A stretch of DNA of 21,620 bases from JBDRKE01 sp043814315 (GCA_043814315.1 JBDRKE010000032.1:1-21620); one strand, 5' to 3'. Numbered from the stretch's first letter, positions 7,393 through 15,188 are shown. A program made the numbers and translations. Notes: generated by a model from the letters alone, not told the origin.

Positions 7393-8336
7393 GGAAAGCG
7401 CTTTCTCCCAGCGAACCATTCGATAGTCCGAGAAAGCCCCTCCTCCAGATCTATCTTGGATTGCCATTTAAGAACTTTCTTGGCTTTTAAGATATCCGGT
7501 TTTCTCTGACGGGGGTCATCCTGCGGTAAAGGTTTAAAAGTAATTTTACTTTTTGTGCCTGTTAAACGGATGATGAGCCTGGCCAACTCTAAAATCGTGA
7601 ACTCTTTCGGGTTGCCTAAATTAAAGGGGGTATTACTGTTGGAATGCATAACCCTGACTATCCCTTCAATGAGGTCATCGATATAGCAGAAACTTCTTGT
7701 CTGGGTTCCCCGGCCGTAAACCGTAAGGTCTTTATGGTGCAGCGCCTGATAGACAAAATTAGGAACCACCCGGCCGTCACGAATCCTCATGCGGGGGCCG
7801 TAGGTATTAAAAATCCTGATAATCTTTGTATCTAACCCGTGGACCCTATGATAGGCCATGGTGATGGCTTCTGCAAAACGCTTGGATTCATCATAACAAC
7901 CCCTGATGCCGACGGGATTGACATGGCCCCAATAGCTTTCCGGCTGCGGATGCACCAAAGGATCGCCGTAGACTTCTGAGGTAGAAGCCAAAAGAAACTT
8001 GGCTTTTTTCTCTTTAGCCAGCCCTAAGGCATTATGCGTACCCAGGGAACCGACTTTCAATGTCTGAATGGGATATTTCAAATAATCTTCGGGAGAGGCC
8101 GGGGAAGCAAAATGCAAAACAAGGCTTACTTTCTCTTTTATGTCAATATACTTCGTAACATTGTGTTTTCTAAACTTAAAATCTTTCCCTTTTAAAAGGG
8201 TCCTGATATTGTCCAGTGTTCCGGTAATAAGATTATCCAGGCAGATGACCCTGTAATCTTCTTTTAGGATCCGGTCGCATAGATGCGACCCGATGAAACC
8301 GGCCCCACCCGTAATCACCACCGTAGGTTTACGCAT
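7389..8336 (-). CDS. uxs: UDP-glucuronate decarboxylase (UDP-xylose synthase)
   Basis: 315 residues, a complete extended short-chain dehydrogenase. NAD-binding GGAGFIGSH at 10-18; catalytic Ser/Thr in STSEVYGDP near 118-126; catalytic pair Y148-K152 in CYDESKRFAE. Hallmarks that separate UXS from general epimerases are HFASPASPEDYLKYPIQTLK (75-94) and PESYWGHVNPVGIRGCYDESK (132-152). It converts UDP-glucuronate to UDP-xylose with internal NAD recycling, in the cytoplasm. The substrate would come from the Ugd-type dehydrogenase two genes upstream. It starts 2 bases after the preceding dehydrogenase gene and ends the operon. Ribosome binding is weak, so translational coupling is likely. Confidence 0.9.
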   Translation of the reverse strand: MRKPTVVITGGAGFIGSHLCDRILKEDYRVICLDNLITGTLDNIRTLLKGKDFKFRKHNVTKYIDIKEKVSLVLHFASPASPEDYLKYPIQTLKVGSLGTHNALGLAKEKKAKFLLASTSEVYGDPLVHPQPESYWGHVNPVGIRGCYDESKRFAEAITMAYHRVHGLDTKIIRIFNTYGPRMRIRDGRVVPNFVYQALHHKDLTVYGRGTQTRSFCYIDDLIEGIVRVMHSNSNTPFNLGNPKEFTILELARLIIRLTGTKSKITFKPLPQDDPRQRKPDILKAKKVLKWQSKIDLEEGLSRTIEWFAGRKRFP

Positions 8337-8338
8337 CT

Positions 8339-9649
8339 TTACAATAAGATGATTTTTTTGTCCTTCGTATTTTTGTAGACGTTACGCGTATCAAAGATGA
8401 GCCTGACGCTTCTTAAAAGAAAATCATAATCCACATGAGAATGATCCGTGGCAATGACCGCGCAATCAAACTTTTCTAAAGCGTCTTTGTTGAACGGTAC
8501 GGATTTAAGGTCAATGTTTTTAATTCTTAAATACGGAATCAACGGGTCGAAATAAGACACGCGGATACGCTTTCTTTGCAGGATAGAGATGATATCCAAG
8601 GGCGGTGACTTACGCAGGTCCTTAATATCCTTCTTGTAGGTGACGCCGACGATAAGGATCCTGGCTTTCTTAAAAGAAATATTTCTGGCCTTTAAGGCCT
8701 CCTCCACGCGCTCAACGACGTATTCAGGCATAGCGTTAATGACATCGGAGGCAAGTTTGATAAAGCGCGAACGAAACCCGAAATGCTTCGCCTTCCAGTA
8801 AAGGTACAAAGGGTCCTTGGGTATGCAGTGGCCACCCACGCCGCAGCCGGGATAAAATGCCATAAAGCCAAACGGCTTGGTTGAGGCGGCTTTGATCACC
8901 TCCCATATATTGATATTCATCTTATGCGCCATCATCGCCAGCTCATCGATCATGGCGATATTGATAAGACGAAAGGTATTTTCCAATAACTTGGCTGCTT
9001 CGGCGGTCCTGGTCGAGGAAACCGCAACGACCGTATCAATGATATTCTTGTAAACTAACTCTGCTAAGGCTGTCGCTTCCGGGCTGATGCCTCCGACGAT
9101 CTTGGGGATCTTATAGACCGGATAAACCTTATTACCCGGGTCTATTCTCTCGGGAGAAAAACATAAGAAAAAATCTTTATTGTGCTTAAGGCCCGTTTTT
9201 TCAAACAAGGGTAAAATGACCTCTTCCGTCGTCCCCGGATAGGTCGTGCTTTCCAGGATCACCAGGCTTCCTTTTTTTATATGCCTTGAGATGGACCGCA
9301 CCGCCTGTTTGATATAGGAAATATTCGGGTGATACTTTCTTTTCAGGGGCGTAGGAACACAGATGATAATGACATCCGAATCTTCCAGGGCTTTAAAATC
9401 GCTGACAGCGCGGAAGCGGCCTGAATGGATTATCTGCCTTAATTCCCGTGTGGGGACGTCCGAAATATAGGACTCTTTTCTTTGAATGTGCTGGATCCTG
9501 TCCTCATCCACATCAACACCTAGCACCGAAAACCCTTTTTTAGCGAATTCAATGGCCAGGGGCAATCCCACGTAACCTAAGCCCACGACGGCAAATTTGA
9601 CCTCTTTTTTGTAAATCCTTTTTTGAAACGCCGCAACGTTCTTATCCAT
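8339..9649 (-). CDS. Nucleotide-sugar 6-dehydrogenase, WbpA/VipA-like
   Basis: 436 residues of the UDP-glucose/GDP-mannose dehydrogenase family. Rossmann motif GLGYVGLPLA at 23-32, second-strand acidic D46/D48 (GVDVD), VPTPL near 98-102, STTYPGT near 134-140, and the catalytic Cys275 in GVGGHCIPKDP. GYVGLPLA and GGHCIPKDP are typical of UDP-N-acetylhexosamine 6-dehydrogenases (WbpA, WecC, VipA type) rather than UDP-glucose dehydrogenase. It likely oxidises UDP-GlcNAc (or the ManNAc/GalNAc form) to the uronic acid with 2 NAD. Exact substrate is inference. It starts 2 bases after ugd with AAAGGA before the ATG. Having both enzymes side by side suggests two different uronic acids enter a surface glycan. 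Confidence 0.87.
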   Translation of the reverse strand: MDKNVAAFQKRIYKKEVKFAVVGLGYVGLPLAIEFAKKGFSVLGVDVDEDRIQHIQRKESYISDVPTRELRQIIHSGRFRAVSDFKALEDSDVIIICVPTPLKRKYHPNISYIKQAVRSISRHIKKGSLVILESTTYPGTTEEVILPLFEKTGLKHNKDFFLCFSPERIDPGNKVYPVYKIPKIVGGISPEATALAELVYKNIIDTVVAVSSTRTAEAAKLLENTFRLINIAMIDELAMMAHKMNINIWEVIKAASTKPFGFMAFYPGCGVGGHCIPKDPLYLYWKAKHFGFRSRFIKLASDVINAMPEYVVERVEEALKARNISFKKARILIVGVTYKKDIKDLRKSPPLDIISILQRKRIRVSYFDPLIPYLRIKNIDLKSVPFNKDALEKFDCAVIATDHSHVDYDFLLRSVRLIFDTRNVYKNTKDKKIILL

Positions 9650-9651
9650 GG

Positions 9652-10947
9652 TTATCCTTTTCTGCCCACGCTGACATACGTAAAACCAAGCTTCTTAAGG
9701 CTTGCCTGGTCATAAATATTGCGGCCGTCAAAAATAAGAGGCCTCTTTAATAACTTCTTCACCTTGGCAAAATCCAGTTCTTTAAACTCATTCCATTCTG
9801 TAACCACAAGCAGACAATCGCAACCTTTGCAGGTTTCGTAAGAATTCTTGCAGAACACAACATCCTTGAGCACGCTTTGGGCCTTATCCATAGACTGGGG
9901 GTCATACACCTTAATCTTCGCGCCTTCCTGCTGCAGGCGGCGTATGATATCCAGAGAAGGAGCATTGCGTATATCGTCGGTATCCGGCTTGAACGACAAG
10001 CCCAAAACGCCGATGGTTTTGTCTTTAATAATCCAGAGCGCATCTTTCATTTTCTTGAGCATAAAATCTTTTTGCTCTTCGTTGATATTCTTCACCGCTC
10101 TTAATAACTCAAAATCATAACCTAGCCTTTGCGCAATCTTGATGAAGGCATCCAGGTCTTTAGGGAAGCAGGAGCCGCCGTAACCTAACCCTGCGTTCAA
10201 AAAAGACCGGCCGATCCTTTTATCTAGCCCCATGCCCCTGGCCACCTCTTCCACGTCCGCACCGACTTCGTCGCAGATGCGCGAAAGAGCGTTGATAAAA
10301 GAAATCTTGGTTGCTAAAAACGCATTGGAGGCATGTTTGATTAATTCCGCGGATTTGATACTCGTAATGATCAGCGGCGCTTTGAGCGGCTTGTAAAGAT
10401 TGCTCATCAAATCCTTTGCTTTTTTTGATTCAACTCCGACCACAATCCGGTCCGGATGCATAAAGTCGCTGATCGCCTGGCCCTCCCTTAAGAATTCAGG
10501 ATTCGAGGCCACATCAAACTTGACCTTGCATTTAATATAGGTAGAGATGGTATGCCTCACCCATTCCCCTGTTTCAACCGGAACAGTGGATTTCTCTACA
10601 ATAAGCCGATAACTATCCATATTTTGGGCTATGGCGCGTGCCACATTCTCAATCCCCGTCAGGTCTGCTTCCCCGTTTTCCAGGGGAGGCGTACCGACTG
10701 CGATAAAAATCACCTCTGCTTTTTTGACCGCATCTTTAACGCTTAAGGTAAAGAAAAGCCTCTTCTTCTTAAGATTATTCTTTATAAGCTCTTCCAGCCC
10801 CGGTTCATATATGGGGATGGCTCCTTTCTTAAGGCTGGTGATTTTTTTGCTGTCATTGTCGGCACAGATCACCTCATTGCCCAATTCCGCAAGGCATGCG
10901 CCTGTGACTAACCCTACATATCCGGAACCAATGATAGATATCTTCAT
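9652..10947 (-). CDS. ugd: UDP-glucose 6-dehydrogenase
   Basis: 431 residues. NAD site GSGYVGLVTGACLAELG at 7-23 (the GYVGLVTGxCxA form is typical of UDP-glucose dehydrogenase), D30/D32 following the second strand, VGTPP (84-88), EKSTVPV (118-124), EFLREGQAISDFMHPDRIVVG within 151-171, catalytic Cys260 in GYGGSCFPKD, and the C-terminal UDP-binding domain with LSFKPDTDDIRNAPS. It oxidises UDP-glucose to UDP-glucuronate, the substrate of the UXS gene downstream. Start ATG at 10947 with AAGGAG at good spacing, 27 bases after lptD. Full length for the family. Confidence 0.94.
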   Translation of the reverse strand: MKISIIGSGYVGLVTGACLAELGNEVICADNDSKKITSLKKGAIPIYEPGLEELIKNNLKKKRLFFTLSVKDAVKKAEVIFIAVGTPPLENGEADLTGIENVARAIAQNMDSYRLIVEKSTVPVETGEWVRHTISTYIKCKVKFDVASNPEFLREGQAISDFMHPDRIVVGVESKKAKDLMSNLYKPLKAPLIITSIKSAELIKHASNAFLATKISFINALSRICDEVGADVEEVARGMGLDKRIGRSFLNAGLGYGGSCFPKDLDAFIKIAQRLGYDFELLRAVKNINEEQKDFMLKKMKDALWIIKDKTIGVLGLSFKPDTDDIRNAPSLDIIRRLQQEGAKIKVYDPQSMDKAQSVLKDVVFCKNSYETCKGCDCLLVVTEWNEFKELDFAKVKKLLKRPLIFDGRNIYDQASLKKLGFTYVSVGRKG

Positions 10948-10974
10948 TGCAACATCTCCTTAAACACACATTTC

Positions 10975-13224
10975 TTATTGTGCGCCGGACCGGCCCTCCC
11001 GGTAACTCTGGTTAAATCCGAACTCCATTTCAGGAAAAGCCTTGAGCCTAAATATGCAATAAATAGTGGCGCCTTCGTTCCTTTTATCGCTGACCGTTAT
11101 ATCCATGACCCAGCAATGCAAATCCCTGGAAATCGTATACTCCTGCTCAAGTATCCCCTTGGATATATCGCGGCTTGCAGAATCCCGGTACGGTTTAAGG
11201 TTATATCTTTGATACAGCGAGAATTTCCATTTTGGATTAAGACGCCAATACAAACTGGCTGTAAACTCATTTCCGCTTTTTCTCTGATAACGCTGGCCGA
11301 ATCCCAAAGAACGCTCTTCGCCCAGACTGAAGCTGATGTCATAGTTGGCCTCGATGAACTTGCGGTAATTCTCATCAGAACGGCTTCCTGAATGTTTGTA
11401 AACGGTGTCGGTCTGTATGCGTAGCCACGAATAAGGCAACAGTTTCATTTCAAAGAGCATATCCGAAAAACTACTCCCTAACTTATCCCCTGTTTTTGGT
11501 TTAAAAACATAAGAAGTGCTCAACAGGCAGTCCACCAAGTCCACGCTATTACCCTCTCTTTTTGTCTGCAATTTGTTGGATAAGCCTAACGCTGCCACGT
11601 TGCTTCCCGTAATAGCATCAATGTCGTCTATCTGGTGCAGATTGCTGGCAGGAATAGTCGGGCCGTGATTATAAGAATAGCCTACCGTAGGCGTGATGAT
11701 ATGCCTTAAACCGTCTAGATCCATGTTTAAAAAGCCGGACCTAACATCAAAAATACGATAAAACTTAGTGCTTAAATCAACTCCGTTGTAAAAAATAGTC
11801 CTAAAAGGAAGGCTCCCGGCAGCCAACCCTTTATCGTACACCGTCTCCCGGCCTGCCACAAAGGGAGCCACCTGTAAAAAAGACACTCTCGTAGGCAGTG
11901 AAACCTTATTAAAGGTATCGAGCCTGGTGACGCTGACTTCATCGGAGCTGACAGGAGCAGTTGAGGCCTTTTTGTTGAAAGAAGCAAAAGACGTGCTGTT
12001 CTCAAAATAAAAAGGGGTATCCCCCATGTTAATGTTGGGAAGAGAGTATTTAACTTCGGGCAATTTATCTAATTGGTTAAACCAGTGATTGACGCGTTTT
12101 TGAACTAAGAAATCCATGCTGGAATATTTAAAATTGCGATGCAGTAAACTATAGGTTAAGGGTTCGCTGTCAGTTTCGTATTCGCGGTAAAAATAATCCT
12201 TAAGGAAATTATGCGAGGCGTCAAACTTCCTGCGCTCATCCGTGATTTTATAAACTTCGGAAATCACCTTGGTTCTTTCATCCACATCCCATTTATGGCG
12301 CCAGCGGATTAAATATCTTTCAAAGTCTTCATCCACATTCTCGGGGTTTTCATTCGCATAATAAAATTTAAAATCCCCTCTTCCGTAATCAGGGGTAAGA
12401 TAATTCAAACCGAAGCCTTCTGCCGTCCCTAGCTTGCTGCGATAATCCAGATAAATCCTGGCGTCAACGCCGGGTGCCAGATTCTGCCTGTACACGGAAA
12501 GAAGGTAAACTCCCCAATCCGACTTTTTCCCCGGCATGACTTGAAAATGCATCATGGAATCTTTAAGGCTGTGATTGTAACGGGGCAGATACAGGACCGG
12601 AACATCGCCGATAAAAAAGGTATCTCCTCGAGTTTGGATCTTGTCTTTAGGAAACATGTTGATCTGTTTGGCGCCTATGCGATAGTGAGGCTGATCAAGA
12701 TCGCATGTTGTAACAAATCCTTTCTTGGCAATAAACTCCACATCGCTTACTTTTTCGACTCTTTCAGATTTACCGAAATAAGGATTTGCCCTGAACTGAG
12801 AATCAAAAACAGTTCCCGTTTTCGTATCAAAATTATAAATCATCTTTGAGCCTTCTATAATCCCCTTCTGATCATCTAAGACAACCAAGCCTTCGGCCAC
12901 CGCTTCTTTAGTTTGAGTATTAACGGTTAATTTTTGGCAGGTCAGCTTAGAGCCTTTGTAGATAATCTCTACCTTCCCCTTGGCTGTAACCTCCTTATTA
13001 TCCGTAGAGTATTCCACTTCGTCCCCGTTAACGACAATGGGCTCTTTGCCTTCCTGGGCCAAGGCGCAGGCTAAATTAATGGCGCCGATGAACAGACAAA
13101 TTCCAAGCATCAAACACCAAATTCCAAATAAGCTCCAAATTCCAAACATGCAAGTTTCGGACATTGGGATTTGGGATTTGGGATTTAATTGGGATTTGGG
13201 ATTTGGGATTTGGGATTTAATCAT
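10975..13224 (-). CDS. lptD: LPS-assembly outer-membrane protein LptD
   Basis: 749 residues. The N-terminal OstA/LptA-like jellyroll (about 62-190) has the repeated short strands PIVVNGDEVEYSTDNKEVTA, LTVNTQTKEAVAEG and the TTCDLDQPHYRIGAK motif characteristic of LptD. It continues into a long beta-barrel with alternating aromatic strands to the C-terminus. It inserts LPS into the outer membrane with LptE, so the cell must be diderm. The ATG at 13224 shares its A with the transaldolase stop (TAATG). Residues 1-48 are odd: the first 21 (MIKSQIPNPKSQ...) and the signal-peptide core (FGIWSLFGIWCLMLGICLF) are direct translations of the 7-base repeat at 13099-13220. Alternative ATG starts (13164, 13149, 13110) lack a good ribosome site. 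Signal cleavage probably follows ACALA near residue 54. Confidence 0.93.
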   Translation of the reverse strand: MIKSQIPNPKSQLNPKSQIPMSETCMFGIWSLFGIWCLMLGICLFIGAINLACALAQEGKEPIVVNGDEVEYSTDNKEVTAKGKVEIIYKGSKLTCQKLTVNTQTKEAVAEGLVVLDDQKGIIEGSKMIYNFDTKTGTVFDSQFRANPYFGKSERVEKVSDVEFIAKKGFVTTCDLDQPHYRIGAKQINMFPKDKIQTRGDTFFIGDVPVLYLPRYNHSLKDSMMHFQVMPGKKSDWGVYLLSVYRQNLAPGVDARIYLDYRSKLGTAEGFGLNYLTPDYGRGDFKFYYANENPENVDEDFERYLIRWRHKWDVDERTKVISEVYKITDERRKFDASHNFLKDYFYREYETDSEPLTYSLLHRNFKYSSMDFLVQKRVNHWFNQLDKLPEVKYSLPNINMGDTPFYFENSTSFASFNKKASTAPVSSDEVSVTRLDTFNKVSLPTRVSFLQVAPFVAGRETVYDKGLAAGSLPFRTIFYNGVDLSTKFYRIFDVRSGFLNMDLDGLRHIITPTVGYSYNHGPTIPASNLHQIDDIDAITGSNVAALGLSNKLQTKREGNSVDLVDCLLSTSYVFKPKTGDKLGSSFSDMLFEMKLLPYSWLRIQTDTVYKHSGSRSDENYRKFIEANYDISFSLGEERSLGFGQRYQRKSGNEFTASLYWRLNPKWKFSLYQRYNLKPYRDSASRDISKGILEQEYTISRDLHCWVMDITVSDKRNEGATIYCIFRLKAFPEMEFGFNQSYREGRSGAQ
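13099..13220. repeat. TTGGGAT heptamer array, inverted, inside the lptD 5' end
   Basis: The right part 13164-13220 is three perfect TTGGGAT units, TTAA, four more perfect TTGGGAT units and TTAA. The left part, about 13099-13146, carries degenerate copies in the opposite sense (AATTCCA, AACACCA, AATTCCA, AATTCCA). The whole array is in the lptD reading frame. Similar GGATTT repeats without coding function lie at 18720-18760. Confidence 0.8.
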
Positions 13225-13871
13225 TACCTTTGTGGTATTTTCTTGTAGTCCTCCAGGAACCTCTGAACACCGATATCCGTCAACGGATGCTTGATAAGCT
13301 GCTCAATGACAGCAAACGGAACCGTCGCAATATCCGCTCCTATCAGGGCCGCGTCAACTACATGCAGGGGATTACGGACACTGGCTACGATAATCTGGGT
13401 TTTGAAACTATAATTGCCAAAAATCATTTTTATGTCGCGGATGAGATCCATCCCGACTTGGCTGATATCATCCAGCCGGCCGATAAAAGGAGATACAAAA
13501 TCCGCTCCTGCTTTAGCTGCCAACAGGGCCTGTGAAGGAGAAAAACAGAGAGTCGCGTTTGTTTTTATTCCCTCGGCCGATAGTTTACTAACGGCCTTCA
13601 GCCCTTCTTTACCAAGCGGTATTTTTATGACGATATTTTCGGCTATCTTGGAAATTTGCCGTGCTTCCTTAATCATGCCTTCGGCTTCAAGGCCAATCAC
13701 CTCCGCGCTCACCGGCCCGGCCACAAGCGAACAGATCTCTTTCAACAGGTCGTCCGCAGCCCTATTCTCTTTGGCGATAAGCGTGGGGTTGGTCGTGACT
13801 CCGTCAATAATACCCAAATCCGCTGCCTCTTTTATTTCTTTGATATTGGCGCTATCAATGAAGATCTTCAT
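13224..13871 (-). CDS. tal: Transaldolase / fructose-6-phosphate aldolase family, short form
   Basis: 215 residues from ATG at 13871, the standard length of the short TalC/Fsa subfamily. A start 11 codons further upstream is open but has no family similarity. Motifs: FIDSANIKEI at 4-13, GVTTNPTLI (24-32), Schiff-base Lys83 in VIKIP, NATLCFSPSQALLAAKAGADFVSPFIGRLDD (about 105-135), and ASVRNP (163-168). As transaldolase it moves a dihydroxyacetone unit between sugar phosphates of the pentose phosphate pathway; the aldolase activity is the alternative. The subfamily cannot be settled from sequence by eye. AAAGGAAC precedes the ATG. It follows the ROK kinase by 49 bases and overlaps lptD by one base. 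Confidence 0.9.
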   Translation of the reverse strand: MKIFIDSANIKEIKEAADLGIIDGVTTNPTLIAKENRAADDLLKEICSLVAGPVSAEVIGLEAEGMIKEARQISKIAENIVIKIPLGKEGLKAVSKLSAEGIKTNATLCFSPSQALLAAKAGADFVSPFIGRLDDISQVGMDLIRDIKMIFGNYSFKTQIIVASVRNPLHVVDAALIGADIATVPFAVIEQLIKHPLTDIGVQRFLEDYKKIPQR

Positions 13872-13920
13872 CCCGTTAGGGTTCCTTTCTCCCCCGCTAG
13901 ACATAAAGCTCTAACGGAGT

Positions 13921-14847
13921 TCATCCTTTCATATCCTGTTTGACTAATAAAGCAGCGCCCACCATACCGGCATCGCTGCCTAACTTAGCTGTAAGGACTT
14001 TCATGCGTTTTGCCTGCACGCTCATCGCGCGTTTTTTGATAGTGTCTCTTATTTTTTGAAAAAAGAAAGTGCCGGCGCCTGCCACGCCTCCGCCTATAAT
14101 AACCGCATCCAGATTCAATAAATTCGCCATCCCTGCCAGAGCCACACCCAGGCGCTCGGCAACCCTCAGCCATATAGCTTTTGCCCTTTTGTTCCCTTTT
14201 TTTGCTAAGGCGCTCAGCTCCTCTAAAGAAATCGCTCTATGAAAAACTCTTCTGGCTTCTGCTAAAATCCGGTTATTGCCGATATAAGATTCCAGGCAGG
14301 CCTGGCCGCCGCAATTGCACGAAGGGCCTTTTTCGTTGATGGGCAGGTGGCCGAATTCACCCGCAGCATTATCCTTGCCGCGATAAAGCTTACCCTGAAT
14401 GACAAGGCCGCCTCCGACTCCTGTTCCCAATGTCAAACATAAAATATTTTTAAAGCTGCGGCCTGCTCCCAACGCGTATTCGGCCAAGGCCATAACATTG
14501 GCATCGTTATCCAGGAAAATAGGCAATTTCAATTTTTTCTTTAGAATGCTCCTAAGATTGACCTCTTTCCAGCCGGGGATATTGGGGAAATAATGAACAA
14601 GGCCCAACCGATGGTCAATGGGGCCGGGAAGGCCTAAACCCACGCCGACAATTTCTTTTCTGGTTAGATGATTCTTTCCTATTGTTCTATTCACAGAATC
14701 ACAGAGGGCCTGGATCAGGCTAGCTTTTTCGGCAAATCTTCTGGTGCTTACAACCTCTTTCTTGAGGATCCTGCAGTTTGAATCCAACAGGGCTATCTTA
14801 AGATTAGTTCCGCCCAGATCAATACCGATAATGAACTTTTTTTTCAT
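13921..14847 (-). CDS. ROK family sugar kinase (glucokinase-like)
   Basis: 308 residues. ATP phosphate motif IDLGGTNLKIAL (9-20); catalytic Asp115 in LDNDANVMALAEY; second phosphate motif LTLGTGVGGGLV; sugar and zinc site E164-FGH167 with the Cys cluster C177-N-C179-GGQAC184; adenosine motif IIGGGVAGAG. The complete zinc motif makes it a ROK kinase rather than a ROK repressor; there is no helix-turn-helix head. Glucokinase is the likeliest activity, with other hexoses or N-acetylhexosamines possible. It would feed sugar phosphates to the transaldolase and UDP-sugar genes downstream. No Shine-Dalgarno precedes the ATG, and the -10 box lies only 8 bases away, so the message may be leaderless. 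Confidence 0.88.
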   Translation of the reverse strand: MKKKFIIGIDLGGTNLKIALLDSNCRILKKEVVSTRRFAEKASLIQALCDSVNRTIGKNHLTRKEIVGVGLGLPGPIDHRLGLVHYFPNIPGWKEVNLRSILKKKLKLPIFLDNDANVMALAEYALGAGRSFKNILCLTLGTGVGGGLVIQGKLYRGKDNAAGEFGHLPINEKGPSCNCGGQACLESYIGNNRILAEARRVFHRAISLEELSALAKKGNKRAKAIWLRVAERLGVALAGMANLLNLDAVIIGGGVAGAGTFFFQKIRDTIKKRAMSVQAKRMKVLTAKLGSDAGMVGAALLVKQDMKG

Positions 14848-14855
14848 AAGCCAGT

Positions 14856-14884
14856 ATTTTAACCTAAATTGCGCATTTTAGCAA
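14856..14884 (-). promoter_or_regulatory. Promoter of the ROK-tal-lptD-ugd operon
   Basis: On the minus strand TTGCTA (14879-14884), 17-base spacer, TAAAAT (14856-14861). The -10 box is followed by only 8 bases before the ATG, so transcription should start at or next to the start codon. Confidence 0.6.
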
Positions 14885-14939
14885 GAAATAATCTCTTTTA
14901 ATCGCAAGCACTTTCAAGATTGGGTCTTGGAGCGAAAAG

Positions 14940-15188
14940 AATGAACCTCGCAGCCTTCGAGCGAATGGAGCTTTTAGGCAGAGGAGCTTGAGCATTTTCG
15001 GGAATCCCAGTGGAGCGAAGCGACAACACTGGGACGACGATGCTGTTCGAGCGCCGAGGTAGAGACCGAGGCGCGAGTTCAGCAGCCGCCGAAAATGCGA
15101 AAGATCTCTGCCGTCCCACGCCGCTTTGCTTCGCAAAGCGAAGCAGCGAGGGAAAAGCGACCTGAGCGAGAAGGCTGACAGGTTCATT
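14940..15188 (+). ncRNA. Candidate structured non-coding element (RNA or folded single-strand DNA)
   Basis: This holds almost all of the 336-base gap between the ROK and GGDEF genes. Paired segments, found by eye: 14940-14948 with 15180-15188 (9 bp); 14951-14958 with 15170-15177 (8 bp); 14970-14975 with 15153-15158; 14977-14983 with 15106-15112; 14992-15001 with 15089-15098 (10 bp); hairpins at 15005-15034, 15041-15084 and 15114-15153. They nest into two three-way junctions with almost nothing unpaired. GA faces GA beside stems at 14959/15168, 14963/15164, 14990/15099, 15013/15022, 15049/15075 and 15056/15068. These give tandem sheared G-A pairs only if the plus strand is read. I see no convincing plus-strand promoter or terminator. 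The right edge covers the stop codon of the GGDEF gene. A small extra hairpin (CAAGA/TCTTG) is at 14915-14929. A non-autonomous mobile element is the main alternative. Confidence 0.5.

Noticed and set aside
13164..13220. CRISPR array or telomere-like repeat
   Set aside because: The units are only 7 bases and contiguous, with no spacers and no cas genes. A telomere-like reading is excluded because the array is internal and in frame with lptD.
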